A DNA stretch of 64,000 nt from positions 1,240,001 through 1,304,000 of the forward strand of contig NZ_JAHXZN010000001.1 in assembly GCF_019429485.1 (NCBI RefSeq), in the 5' to 3' direction. Below the pieces are notes generated by a model. That model saw only the letters and a list, made by a program, of their open reading frames with translations. It was not told where the DNA came from and searched no databases. Of this stretch, positions 1 through 7,708 are shown in pieces; position 1 is the first letter of the stretch; every line of letters begins with the position of its first letter. Source of the stretch: Sphingomonas citri (GTDB taxonomy: Bacteria; Pseudomonadota; Alphaproteobacteria; Sphingomonadales; Sphingomonadaceae). Made by a program: the position numbers and the translations under genes.

Positions 1-904
1 GCCGCGCGTAGAGGAAGTCGGCGGTCAGCTCGAGCCGCTCGGTCGGGCGCGCCTGCCCGGCGACCGTGACGCCGAGATTCTCGCGCTTCTGCTGGTAGCT
101 GTAGAAAGCGGTTGTGCGCGGCGTCGCGGCATCGAGCAGTGTAGCCGGCGCGGCGGCGAGCACGTCGGCCGAGGCGATGTTGCGGAACGCGACCCAGGGC
201 CCGAAGTCGACCTCGTTCGTGCGGAAGTCGGTTTTCGAATAGGCCGCGGCGACGGTGATGCCGTAACGGTCGTCCCAGTTCTGGCTGACGAGCCCGAACA
301 CGCGCGGCACCGCCTTGCCCTTCTGACCGATCGTGACGCCGCCGGTGGCGGTGGCGCGGAAGCCGGGGATGTCGAAAGGCTTGGGCGTTTCCTGCAGGAT
401 CGTGCCGGCGAGCCCGCCCTCGACGGTGCTGGCGGTGGGCGACTTTTCGACCGTCACCTTGGCGAACAGCTCGGGGGCGAGCACGCTGAAGTCAAAACCG
501 TTGAGCGCGGTGCCGCCGTTGATCTCGCTGCGCGTGAACTGCGGGCCGAGGCCGCGCAGGTTGATCGTCTGCCCCTCGCCGTTCACCGAGCGGTCGATCG
601 TGATGCCCGGCACGCGCTGAAGCGACTCCGCCAGGTTGTTGTCGGGGAACTTGCCGATGTCCTGCGCCGAGATCACGTCGACGACCGAGATGGAGCGGCG
701 CTTGTCGGAGAGCGAACGCTCGATGCCGGCGCGCAGACCGGTGACGACGACGTCGGTTCCCTCGGCGTCCGACGAAGCAATCTCGGCGCCGTCGGTAGGG
801 GCGTTCGCGCCGATCGTCTGCGCCTGCGCGCTGACGCTGGCCGAGAGGATCGCAGTTCCGACGAGGAGGGTTCGACGCAGTCGGCGATACGCACAGCTCT
901 TCAT
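1..904 (-). CDS. TonB-dependent receptor, N-terminal part (cut by window start)
   Basis: Outer-membrane active transporter, probably for an oligosaccharide. Reading back from the ATG at 904, the protein opens with a Sec signal peptide (MKSCAYRRLRR, then a hydrophobic stretch ending SAQAQ). A plug domain follows with the usual motifs: DVVVTGLRAGIERS, DIGKFPDNNLAESLQRVPGI, INLRGLGPQF and VEGGLAGTI. The frame stays open to base 1, so about 300 residues are visible and the barrel lies outside the window. The shape is that of the long sphingomonad/Caulobacter TBDRs found beside glycoside hydrolase genes. It is the last gene of the minus-strand run that begins with the GH36 gene, but it has its own upstream region with a promoter and a putative operator at 1105-1150. 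The ligand is inferred only from neighbours: an alpha-galactoside or alpha-GalNAc-containing glycan. Confidence 0.93.
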   Translation of the reverse strand, partial: MKSCAYRRLRRTLLVGTAILSASVSAQAQTIGANAPTDGAEIASSDAEGTDVVVTGLRAGIERSLSDKRRSISVVDVISAQDIGKFPDNNLAESLQRVPGITIDRSVNGEGQTINLRGLGPQFTRSEINGGTALNGFDFSVLAPELFAKVTVEKSPTASTVEGGLAGTILQETPKPFDIPGFRATATGGVTIGQKGKAVPRVFGLVSQNWDDRYGITVAAAYSKTDFRTNEVDFGPWVAFRNIASADVLAAAPATLLDAATPRTTAFYSYQQKRENLGVTVAGQARPTERLELTADFLYAR

Positions 905-1286
905 GTTAGCCCCCTGTTTCGTTTTGCATCGTTGTTCATCACGTCAATGCCGCTGCTCGCTGCACCTGCGGCGGTGGCCGGCGTCGCCCGCTGGCGCGGC
1001 AGTCGCGCATCTCGATCGACTACATGTCGGGCGATGCCGCTGGAGCACCCCGGCCCTCCGCTTCATTGAGCCGATCAGCAGCTTCGACGCGCTTTCTTTC
1101 GCTGTGGTATCGTCAGCGCAACATAGCCGTCAATACGAAAAGAAGTGAAAGAACGCGAATATAGATGAAACGCAACGTCAGCTTAGACGGTCGCGCAACA
1201 AACGTGCGGTACCCGGTTTATCGATCGGTCCGGTACACGGGAAGGGCGGCAGCCCAGCGGCGGCTCCGATCGGAACGGCGTCGCTC
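905..1286. other. Intergenic region between GH27 and the TBDR; holds the TBDR promoter
   Basis: This 382-base gap carries no gene that I can support; open frames across it look like shadows. Its notable content is the TBDR promoter at 1105-1150 and several pyrimidine-rich TTTC/GAAA stretches, including a plus-strand TTTCTTTCGC at about 1093-1102. The gap also has a visibly lower GC content than the genes on either side around 1080-1180. Confidence 0.7.
1105..1150 (-). promoter_or_regulatory. Promoter and AgaR-like box of the truncated TBDR
   Basis: On the minus strand, bases 1150-1131 read TTTCACTTCTTTTCGTATTG. The final TTG runs into a -35 element TTGACG (1133-1128), followed by a 17-base spacer and ATACCA (1110-1105) in the -10 position. 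The same arrangement occurs at 12161-12206 before the other TBDR of this locus, where the 20-base box matches at 15 of 20 positions. The box resembles the published E. coli AgaR consensus (TTTC-R-TTT-Y-R-TTT-Y). Repression by the DeoR-family protein at 11317-12096 is inferred. Confidence 0.55.
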
Positions 1287-3212
1287 CTACCGTGACGCGA
1301 GCCCCGCTCCGCCGCCGCGCAATGCCGCTTCGGCCCATGTCGTGACGAGCGGCAAATCGGTGGCGTGCCCGACCTTGCGCGTGACCAACTCGACCACCCG
1401 CACGCCGCGCAGCTCGGCGCGCAGCGGGCGCGCAGCCTCGCCGAGGCGCATCGCACCCGAACGCGCGAGCAGCCGACCGTCGCCGTAGACCAGGAACTCC
1501 GCGGCGTCGCGCGTGTCGCGGGTGGAATCGTCGACGCCGACGAGCGCCTCGAACCGCGCGGCATCTCGCGTCCGCACCTCGAGCCGCGACTGCGCCAGCA
1601 CGCCGATGCCGGTATCGTAGCTACGCCCGGCGACCTGCAGCGTCTGGTCGAAGGGCGTGGCGTCCGCCTGCGCGCCGCCCCAGCCGGCGTAGGTCGGGCG
1701 CTCGCCGGTGTCGCGCGTGCCGCTCCACTGCCCCATCATGCGGTGCACCACCGGATCGGGCTCGGGCGCGACCACGCCGTCGACCGCGACGTTCACGTCG
1801 CCGGGCACCTCCGAGAGGTACATGCCGTCGGGCAGCCGTCGCACGCCGCTCACCTCGAAGACGCGGCTCTCGCGCGGCGCCAGCGTGAACGTGGTCTCGC
1901 CGGTGAAGGGCACGAGGGTTCGACCGCTCCACAGGTCGCGCAGGGTTATCGGCGCGTCGGGCACGAGCTTGAGCTGCGCCGCGGTGAGGTTCATCTCCGC
2001 CGGCGCCAGCCCGCGGTTGAGCAGCACGACCGCCTTGTGGCCGTTGCTCAATGTCTTCACGATCGTCTGCACGTCGTCCGAAGCGTAGGCGATCACGCCC
2101 TGGTGGCCGGTGGGGTCCTGGTTGACCCGCACGATGTCGGCATTGCCCCAGATCCTCATCAGGCTGTCGGGCGCCTGCCGCAGGTCGTAACCGATGAACA
2201 AGGGCGCGTTGATGATCGCCCAGAGCGCGAAATGCGTGCGCGCCTCGGTGAGGTGCTGCGCGTCGAAATCGCCTTGGCCGATGAACAGCATGTCCGGGTC
2301 GTTCCAGGCGCCGGGCTTGGCGTAGAGCGCGCGGGTCGACGCGCTGTCGAACGAGTGGAGCATGCGCGTCCAGTGCGGCGTGATGTCCTGGCTGGTACGC
2401 CACATCTGGCCCACCTCCTTGCCCCAGCGGCGCACGTCGGCGCTGCCCCAGGTGCACAGCGCGAGGATCGAGTCGCCGTCCGGCCGATAGCGCGCGATCG
2501 CCGCGGCGACCGCGGCATAGAGCGAGCGCACCTGGGCCACGTCGGTGCGGTTGATCGAGGCCTGGTCGATCAGCGGCGAGAAAGCGCGGTAGCCGTTCTG
2601 CACCACCACCGGCGCGCCGGGTGCGTAGACGTTGATCCCGCAGGCGTCGACCTTGAGATAGTCGAAGCCCCAGTCGCGGAAGTAGAGTGCCACGTCCTGG
2701 TCGACATGGCCGTACAGGCCGACCTCGCGCTCCGCCGTCGTGCCCTCGGGCAGGTTGGGCGAGTGCAGGTCATAGGCCTGCGAGCAGGCGTTGCGCCCGA
2801 TGTCGCTGTACAGCCCGGCCTTGAGCCCCATCGCGTGGAGCCGGTCGGTGAAGGGGCGGAAGCTGCTGTCGCCCCCGGCGATCGCGGCGGAGGGGAAGAT
2901 GCGCGTGCGGATCATCAGCCGCCCGTCGGCGGTGCGGCGCTTGAGCCACCAGCCGTCGTCGACGTTAACGTAGCGATAGCCGAGCTTGGCCAGCCCGCTG
3001 TCGACCAGCTTCTGCGCGGCGCCGAGCACTTTCTCCTCGTCCACCTCGGTGCGGAAGGCGTTCCACGAGCTCCACCCCATCGGTGGGGTGCGCGCGGCAG
3101 CATGCTCGGGCGCCGACCAGCGACCGGTCGGGGCGAGCGGGTCGGGCGCCGCCGCGGCGGGGCCGGCGAGCACGAGCGCGAGCGTGGCGAGGGAGAGGGT
3201 CGGCAGGCGCAT
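1287..3212 (-). CDS. GH27 alpha-galactosidase (or alpha-N-acetylgalactosaminidase) with NPCBM domain
   Basis: Exported retaining glycosidase of 641 residues. The signal peptide is MRLPTLSLATLALVLAGPAAAA. The GH27 barrel begins at about residue 41 with TPPMGWSSWNAF. It carries the nucleophile Asp189 in DYLKVDACG, the acid/base Asp276 in WRTSQDI, and the family motif WNDPDMLFIG. A C-terminal domain (about 500-636, GWGGAQAD and VGVDDSTRD motifs) fits the NPCBM galactose-binding fold. The start at 3212 was chosen over the longer frame because GAGG lies about 9 bases upstream and the signal peptide follows directly. The gene sits 135 bases downstream of the sugar kinase in the same minus-strand run. 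GH27 includes both alpha-galactosidases and alpha-N-acetylgalactosaminidases; with AgaS and AgaK homologues next door the second activity is a real possibility, which sequence alone cannot settle. Confidence 0.9.
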   Translation of the reverse strand: MRLPTLSLATLALVLAGPAAAAPDPLAPTGRWSAPEHAAARTPPMGWSSWNAFRTEVDEEKVLGAAQKLVDSGLAKLGYRYVNVDDGWWLKRRTADGRLMIRTRIFPSAAIAGGDSSFRPFTDRLHAMGLKAGLYSDIGRNACSQAYDLHSPNLPEGTTAEREVGLYGHVDQDVALYFRDWGFDYLKVDACGINVYAPGAPVVVQNGYRAFSPLIDQASINRTDVAQVRSLYAAVAAAIARYRPDGDSILALCTWGSADVRRWGKEVGQMWRTSQDITPHWTRMLHSFDSASTRALYAKPGAWNDPDMLFIGQGDFDAQHLTEARTHFALWAIINAPLFIGYDLRQAPDSLMRIWGNADIVRVNQDPTGHQGVIAYASDDVQTIVKTLSNGHKAVVLLNRGLAPAEMNLTAAQLKLVPDAPITLRDLWSGRTLVPFTGETTFTLAPRESRVFEVSGVRRLPDGMYLSEVPGDVNVAVDGVVAPEPDPVVHRMMGQWSGTRDTGERPTYAGWGGAQADATPFDQTLQVAGRSYDTGIGVLAQSRLEVRTRDAARFEALVGVDDSTRDTRDAAEFLVYGDGRLLARSGAMRLGEAARPLRAELRGVRVVELVTRKVGHATDLPLVTTWAEAALRGGGAGLASR

Positions 3213-3347
3213 CGGACGGGACCTCGCTGTTCGCCACATATTTGATTTCACTTCGGCGCGGGAGAGAGCCGGAGATGATACCTGCTCGCTCCGCCGTGCT
3301 CCCGCGCACGCTGGAGCACAGCGGCGGATCAGGCGGGGACCAAAGCG

Positions 3348-4277
3348 CTACTGCTGCGCCAGGTGCCGCGCGTAGAGCGCCGCACCATAGCCGGGCGCGT
3401 GGAGCGGCTCGACCGGCGTGCAGCCCGCCGCCTCCAGTCCCCTCGTGAAAGCGTCGCGCACCACGGAAACGTTGGCGAGCACCCCGCCCGACCAGGACAC
3501 CGCCACGCGCTCGTCGGGATCGAAGCCAAGCCGGTCGCGCACCGCGGTCGCGAGCAGCACCAGCTCGGCCGCCGCCTCCGCCAGGATCGCGCGCGCCGCG
3601 GCGTCGCTCGCGTCGGCGGCGCGCGACACGATCGTCGCCAGCGCCGCGATCTCGCCGCGCGCCATGCCGCGCGCGCCCATCACGCGCTCGCACAGCGCGA
3701 GGTCGTGGTCGAGCGCGAGCGCCTCACGCAGCAGCGCGTGCAGCGGGCCGACCGGTACGCGCCCGTCGCTCATCCGCGAGAAAGCGGCGAGCCCGGCGCG
3801 TGCGATCCCATAGGCCGAGCCCTCGTCGCCGAACACCTCGCCCCAGCCGCCCGCGCGCGCGCCGCGGCCGCCGCGCTCGCCATAGGCGATCGAGCCGGTG
3901 CCCGCGACGACGTTGATCCCGTCGGCGCACGCAAGCGACCCCGCCCAGCCGCACACCATGTCATTGTCGCAGCGATAGCGCGCGTGGCCGAGCAGGTCGC
4001 GCACCGCGGCGTCGAGCCGCGGGTCGACCTCGCTGTCCTCGCCGTAAGCAGGCAGCCCGAGGAAGACGTGGTCGAGCTGCGCGGGCGCGGCGTCGATCTG
4101 GGTGCAGATCGCGCTCACCCCCTCGGCGATGCGCCGCACCGCTTCCGCCTCGCCGACCTCGAGATGGTAGGTCGTGCCCGTCACCGCGCGCGCGGTCACC
4201 GCGCCCGCGGCGTCGATGCAGACGAACTCGGTCTTGGTCCCGCCGCCGTCGACGCCGAGATAGAAGCGCGCGCTCAT
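3348..4277 (-). CDS. BadF/BadG/N-acetylglucosamine-kinase family ATPase, probable GalNAc/amino-sugar kinase
   Basis: Cytoplasmic kinase of 309 residues from the ASKHA superfamily. The phosphate-1 loop is YLGVDGGGTKTEF near the N-terminus; NVVAGTGSIAYG and GWGEVFGDEGSAYGIA form the ATP- and sugar-binding core; WSGGVL is the adenosine loop. This BadF type matches N-acetylhexosamine kinases more than hexokinases. It overlaps the AgaS-like gene upstream by four bases (ATGA), so the two are almost surely co-translated. In the Shewanella GalNAc pathway AgaK phosphorylates GalNAc before deacetylation and AgaS, so I infer a GalNAc (or galactosamine) kinase role. GlcNAc kinase remains possible from the sequence alone. 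Confidence 0.85.
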   Translation of the reverse strand: MSARFYLGVDGGGTKTEFVCIDAAGAVTARAVTGTTYHLEVGEAEAVRRIAEGVSAICTQIDAAPAQLDHVFLGLPAYGEDSEVDPRLDAAVRDLLGHARYRCDNDMVCGWAGSLACADGINVVAGTGSIAYGERGGRGARAGGWGEVFGDEGSAYGIARAGLAAFSRMSDGRVPVGPLHALLREALALDHDLALCERVMGARGMARGEIAALATIVSRAADASDAAARAILAEAAAELVLLATAVRDRLGFDPDERVAVSWSGGVLANVSVVRDAFTRGLEAAGCTPVEPLHAPGYGAALYARHLAQQ

Positions 4278-5416
4278 GCCTCGTCGGCGTGGATCCGCAC
4301 GCCCTGCACCACGCGGTTGACGGTGCCGCTCGCGTTGGGCTGGTCGGGCGTGAGTCCGAGCGCGAGCGAAACGTGGAGCGCGAACAATTGCGCCGGCACG
4401 ATGTACGGGAAGAGCAGGTCGGCGTCGGGCGAGTCGGCCATCCCGGCGAGTGCGATCGTGGCGCCCTCGTCCGCCCCCGCCGAGATCACCGCCACCTCGC
4501 CCGCACGCGCGTCGGCGCGCAGCTCGGCGATGATGTCGAGGTCGTAACGACGAGTCAGCGGGTCGTTGGCGACGAACACCACCGCCAGCGTACGGTCGGT
4601 GATGATCGTCTTCGGCCCGTGGCGGAAGCCCAGCGCGCTGTCGAAGGCGGTGACGACCCCGCCGTCGCTCAGCTCCATCAGCTTGAGCGCGGCCTCGCGC
4701 GCCAGCCCGCTGAACACGCCGCTGCCGAGATAGACGACGCGGTCGAACCCGCGCGCGGCCAGCGTCGCGGCGACCGGCTCGGCGCGCGCCAGCATGTCCT
4801 GCACGCCCGCCGCGATCGCCTCGATCCGCGCGTCCATCGCGGCAATGCCGCCGAGCGCGGACAACGCCGCCAGCGTCATCGCGGTGAAGCTCGACGTCAT
4901 CGCGAAGCTGCGGTCGTGCGTCGCCTCGGGCAGCACGATCACGTGCGCGCGCGGACCGCCGCGGCGCGCCAGTTCACCCTCTGCGTTGCAGGTCACGATC
5001 AGATGATGCGCCTCGGCGACGCGGCGGTCGACCAGCTCGACCGCGGCGACGCTCTCGGGACTGCTGCCCGAGCGGCCGAACGAGACCAGCAGCGTCGGCG
5101 CGGCGGCGCGCAGGTGCAGGTCGGGCGCGCCGACGATGTCGGTGGTGGCGATCGCCTCGACCGAGCGGCCGAGCGCGCGCGACAGCCACGGCGCCAAACA
5201 CTCGCCGATGAACGCCGAGGTGCCCGCGCCGGTCAGCACGACGCGCAGCTCGGGGCGCGCGAGCAGCGGCGCGAGGAACGCGTCGATCTCGCCGCGCGCG
5301 TCGCTCAGCAGCTTCTGGGTGGCGCGCAGCGTCGCGGGCTGCTGCGCGATCTCGCGGCGCGTCCAGGAAGAGTCGCCGGGCTCCGCGGCGGGGGCGGCGA
5401 TCAGCGTGTCAGTCAT
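4274..5416 (-). CDS. agaS: AgaS-like SIS-domain protein, probable galactosamine-6-phosphate deaminase/isomerase
   Basis: Cytoplasmic SIS-domain sugar isomerase of 380 residues. Diagnostic stretches are LTGAGTSAFIGE, VSFGRSGSSPESVAAVEL, FAMTSSFTAMTL, YLGSGVFSGLAREAALKLME, DSALGFRHGPK and, near the C-terminus, LGLTPDQPNASGTVNRVVQG. These fit AgaS, which converts galactosamine-6-phosphate to tagatose-6-phosphate plus ammonia in GalNAc catabolism, better than GlmS. The gene overlaps the GatZ/AgaZ-like gene by 8 bases and the kinase by 4 bases, so all three should be co-translated. Family assignment is firm from motifs; the exact substrate is inferred from the family and the neighbours. Confidence 0.9.
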   Translation of the reverse strand: MTDTLIAAPAAEPGDSSWTRREIAQQPATLRATQKLLSDARGEIDAFLAPLLARPELRVVLTGAGTSAFIGECLAPWLSRALGRSVEAIATTDIVGAPDLHLRAAAPTLLVSFGRSGSSPESVAAVELVDRRVAEAHHLIVTCNAEGELARRGGPRAHVIVLPEATHDRSFAMTSSFTAMTLAALSALGGIAAMDARIEAIAAGVQDMLARAEPVAATLAARGFDRVVYLGSGVFSGLAREAALKLMELSDGGVVTAFDSALGFRHGPKTIITDRTLAVVFVANDPLTRRYDLDIIAELRADARAGEVAVISAGADEGATIALAGMADSPDADLLFPYIVPAQLFALHVSLALGLTPDQPNASGTVNRVVQGVRIHADEA

Positions 5417-6692
5417 GGGGAAAGCAGGCTCCGTTATAGGCGTCGAGCGTGGCGCCGACCTGCGCCATCACGAGCTCGGCGGGATCGAGGCCGGCGCGGC
5501 CGGCGCGCACCGCGGCATAGGACGCGGGCAGATACTGGCTGAGCAGCGGCAACGGCGGCGGGGTCTCGCGCAAATTGGCGAACAGCCGCTCCTGCGCCGC
5601 CGCGATCGTCGCGTCGGGCCAGTAATAGCGGATCCGGTCCGACAGGCTGTATTGCAGCTGCAGGTCGAGCGCCGCGCCGGTGGCGTGGTAATATCTCGCC
5701 CAGTTCTTCGGCTCGGCGCGCAGCCGCTCGAGCGTGACCGCGCGCAGGTTCGCGCGTTCGCCCTCCGCGACCGTCTCGCGCTCGATCGCGTCGAGCGCCC
5801 ATAGCGCCTCGCGCAGCGCGAAGGTGACACCGGGGCCGACCTTGAGGATGGCGAAATGGTCGCGCACCAGCGCGGCGAGCGCCTGCGGCGTCTGATAGTC
5901 GGTCGAGTGCGCCTCATAGACCAGGTGCGGCACCGGCTCGATCGCGCGGCTCAGCGCGACCGCGCGCTCGGGGCGATAGTCGACCACCTTGTCATGGTCG
6001 AACTCGACGCCGGGCTGCACCACGGTGGCGATCACGCGTTCCCACGCGTCGGCCAGGCCCGCGGCGCGGAACAGCTCGCGGTGCATGTCGACGGTGGCGA
6101 TCGCCGCTTCGGGACCGGTCACCGCCAGCTCGTCGAGATCCTCGGCGGCGCCGCCGGGCACGGGCACCTCGGTGCCGATGACATAGACCGGGGCCGCCGC
6201 GGGATCGCCCGCGAAGGCGTCCTCCGCGGCGCGGCACAGACGCGCGGCGCGCTCGGCGATCGCCCGCTCGGGCAGCGGCACGGGATCGTCGGCGCAGCTC
6301 ATCGAACAGTCGAGGTGGATTTTGGCGAAGCCGGCGCGGACGTAATCGGCGACCATCACCTCGGCCTTGGCCATCGCCTCGGCCGCGGGCAGCGCGGTCC
6401 AGGCGTTGGGGCCGAGATGGTCACCGCCGAGCACCAGCCGCTCGGGCGGATAGGCGACGCGCGCCGCGATGCGCTCGACGAAGGCGCAGAAATCGGCCGG
6501 GACCATGCCGGTATAGCCGCCGTCCTGGTTCACCTGGTTGGAGGTCGCCTCCACCAACGCGAAGGGCGTGTCGTGCGCCAGCGCGTGGCGCAGCGCCGCC
6601 TCGATCACCAGCGGGTGCGCCGAGCAGACCGAGGTCACGCCGACGCGCTCTCCCGCCTTATGCCGGTTCACCAGGTCGAGAAGTAAGTGCAC
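5409..6692 (-). CDS. GatZ/KbaZ/AgaZ family protein (tagatose-6-phosphate kinase or aldolase non-catalytic subunit)
   Basis: Protein of 427 residues beginning VHLLLDLVNRHKAGERVGVT and containing SVCSAHPLVIEAAL, LVEATSNQVNQDGGYTGM, LGGDHLGPN, KIHLDCSMSCADDP and VYEAHSTDYQTP. These are the conserved motifs of D-tagatose-1,6-bisphosphate aldolase subunit GatZ/KbaZ. In Shewanella the same family (AgaZ) was proposed to be a tagatose-6-phosphate kinase. The GTG at 6692 was chosen because AGGGAG lies six bases upstream and the protein then has the usual family length; a longer ATG start at about 6719 would run over that ribosome site. The catalytic partner GatY/KbaY, a class II aldolase, is not in this window. 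A putative operator precedes the gene, so it may have its own promoter. Confidence 0.9.
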   Translation of the reverse strand: MHLLLDLVNRHKAGERVGVTSVCSAHPLVIEAALRHALAHDTPFALVEATSNQVNQDGGYTGMVPADFCAFVERIAARVAYPPERLVLGGDHLGPNAWTALPAAEAMAKAEVMVADYVRAGFAKIHLDCSMSCADDPVPLPERAIAERAARLCRAAEDAFAGDPAAAPVYVIGTEVPVPGGAAEDLDELAVTGPEAAIATVDMHRELFRAAGLADAWERVIATVVQPGVEFDHDKVVDYRPERAVALSRAIEPVPHLVYEAHSTDYQTPQALAALVRDHFAILKVGPGVTFALREALWALDAIERETVAEGERANLRAVTLERLRAEPKNWARYYHATGAALDLQLQYSLSDRIRYYWPDATIAAAQERLFANLRETPPPLPLLSQYLPASYAAVRAGRAGLDPAELVMAQVGATLDAYNGACFPHD

Positions 6693-6740
6693 GTGCGTCT
6701 CCCTATACGCGGCCGGCATAGCGCCGGCCGCAGCAGAACA

Positions 6741-6770
6741 CAAGAAAGCGAAACTTAGCGAAACTAAATA
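6741..6770 (-). promoter_or_regulatory. Putative AgaR-like operator upstream of the gatZ-agaS-kinase genes
   Basis: Read on the minus strand, this stretch holds two overlapping copies of TTTCGCT (AGTTTCGCTAAG then TTTCGCTTTCTTG), with the same TTTCG/TTTC spacing as the boxes before the two TBDRs. It covers the stop codon of the EamA transporter gene and lies about 50 bases before the GTG start of the GatZ-like gene. An internal operator would let the amino-sugar catabolic genes be switched apart from the upstream GH36 and transporter genes. No clear -35/-10 pair is visible here, so this is weaker than the TBDR sites. Confidence 0.4.
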
Positions 6771-7708
6771 GTGGCGGGTGCGGGTTCGGCCTCGCTCTCG
6801 GGATCGGTCGCGTCGGGCTCGATCGCGAGCAGCAGCGAGGCGGTGAGCGCGAGCACGATCCCCAGCGTCTTGAGCGGCCCCGGCACGACATGGAGCACCG
6901 CGAGCGAGATCAGCGCGGTGGCGAGCGGTGCCCCCGCATTGGCGAGCGGCGCGACGATGATCGCCTTGCCGTAGCGAAAGGCGAACACCAGCGTCAGCGC
7001 ACCGATCGCGTTGAGCAGCTGGATCGCCGCGGCCAGCCCCGGCCCGTCGAGCCCCCAGTTGATCGCGCGGCTGGTGTCGGTCATCGCCCAGGCCACGGGG
7101 GCGAGCGCGAGCCCCGACAAGGTCATGTAGACGAAGATGCTCTCCGCCGAAGTGACGTGGTTGGCCGCCTTCATGAAATAGGCCTGCACGCCCCAGCACA
7201 GCATCACCGCTACCGCGGGCAGCAGCCACGCCGCCGAGGCCCCCGCCCCGCCCGCGCCGGGCGCGAAGTCGAAGGTGGGCAGCGCGAGGAGCGCGAGCAC
7301 GATGCCGAGCGCGCCCAGCCTGCCGGTGCGCTCGCCCATCAGCAGGAACGACAGCGCGATCGTCACCACCGGCGACAGCGAGATGATCGGGAAGATCAGA
7401 TAGGCCGGTCCGCGCGCCACCGCATAGAACAGCAGCATCTGCCCGCCCGCGCCGAGCAGCCCCACCGCCAGCCCGTAGCCGATCGCGCGCGGCGAGCGGT
7501 CGAGCTGCCAGCCCGCCTGTTTCAGCACCACCAGCGCCGGCGGCACCATCGTCAGCGCCCAGACGACATAGACCAATGTCTCGGGGAAGCCGCGCTGCGG
7601 CGACAGGCCCGAGAAGGCGCCCCACACGCCCCATAGCACCACGGTGACGAGCGCGTTGACGAGCCAGCCGCGTCCCGCCGGCGCCCCCGTGCTGATACCG
7701 CCGCTCAT
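6764..7708 (-). CDS. EamA/DMT-superfamily transporter
   Basis: Inner-membrane protein of 314 residues with about ten hydrophobic segments in two repeated halves, as in the drug/metabolite (EamA) family. Examples are WLVNALVTVVLWGVWGAFSG at the N-terminus and LKTLGIVLALTASLLLAIEP at the end of the second half. It overlaps the GH36 gene upstream by four bases (ATGA). In this setting it is the only inner-membrane permease candidate of the locus, so it may import the galactose or GalNAc released in the periplasm. EamA proteins act on many substrates and the sequence gives no direct clue to this one. Confidence 0.85.
   Translation of the reverse strand: MSGGISTGAPAGRGWLVNALVTVVLWGVWGAFSGLSPQRGFPETLVYVVWALTMVPPALVVLKQAGWQLDRSPRAIGYGLAVGLLGAGGQMLLFYAVARGPAYLIFPIISLSPVVTIALSFLLMGERTGRLGALGIVLALLALPTFDFAPGAGGAGASAAWLLPAVAVMLCWGVQAYFMKAANHVTSAESIFVYMTLSGLALAPVAWAMTDTSRAINWGLDGPGLAAAIQLLNAIGALTLVFAFRYGKAIIVAPLANAGAPLATALISLAVLHVVPGPLKTLGIVLALTASLLLAIEPDATDPESEAEPAPATI

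Noticed and set aside
636..1148. Plus-strand open frame of 170 codons over the TBDR start
   Set aside because: It lies antisense to the clear signal peptide and plug of the receptor and has no recognisable domain.
1365..3245. Very long plus-strand frame antisense to the GH27 gene
   Set aside because: Long antisense frames are common in GC-rich genes; this one is rich in Arg, Ala, His and Val without any domain, while the minus strand shows GH27 catalytic motifs.
3241..3254. TTTGATTTCACTTC upstream of GH27 as an AgaR operator
   Set aside because: It fits the consensus core at about 12 of 14 positions, but in the opposite orientation to the gene, without promoter hexamers, and it lies inside a tightly spaced operon. 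Kept only as a weak possibility.
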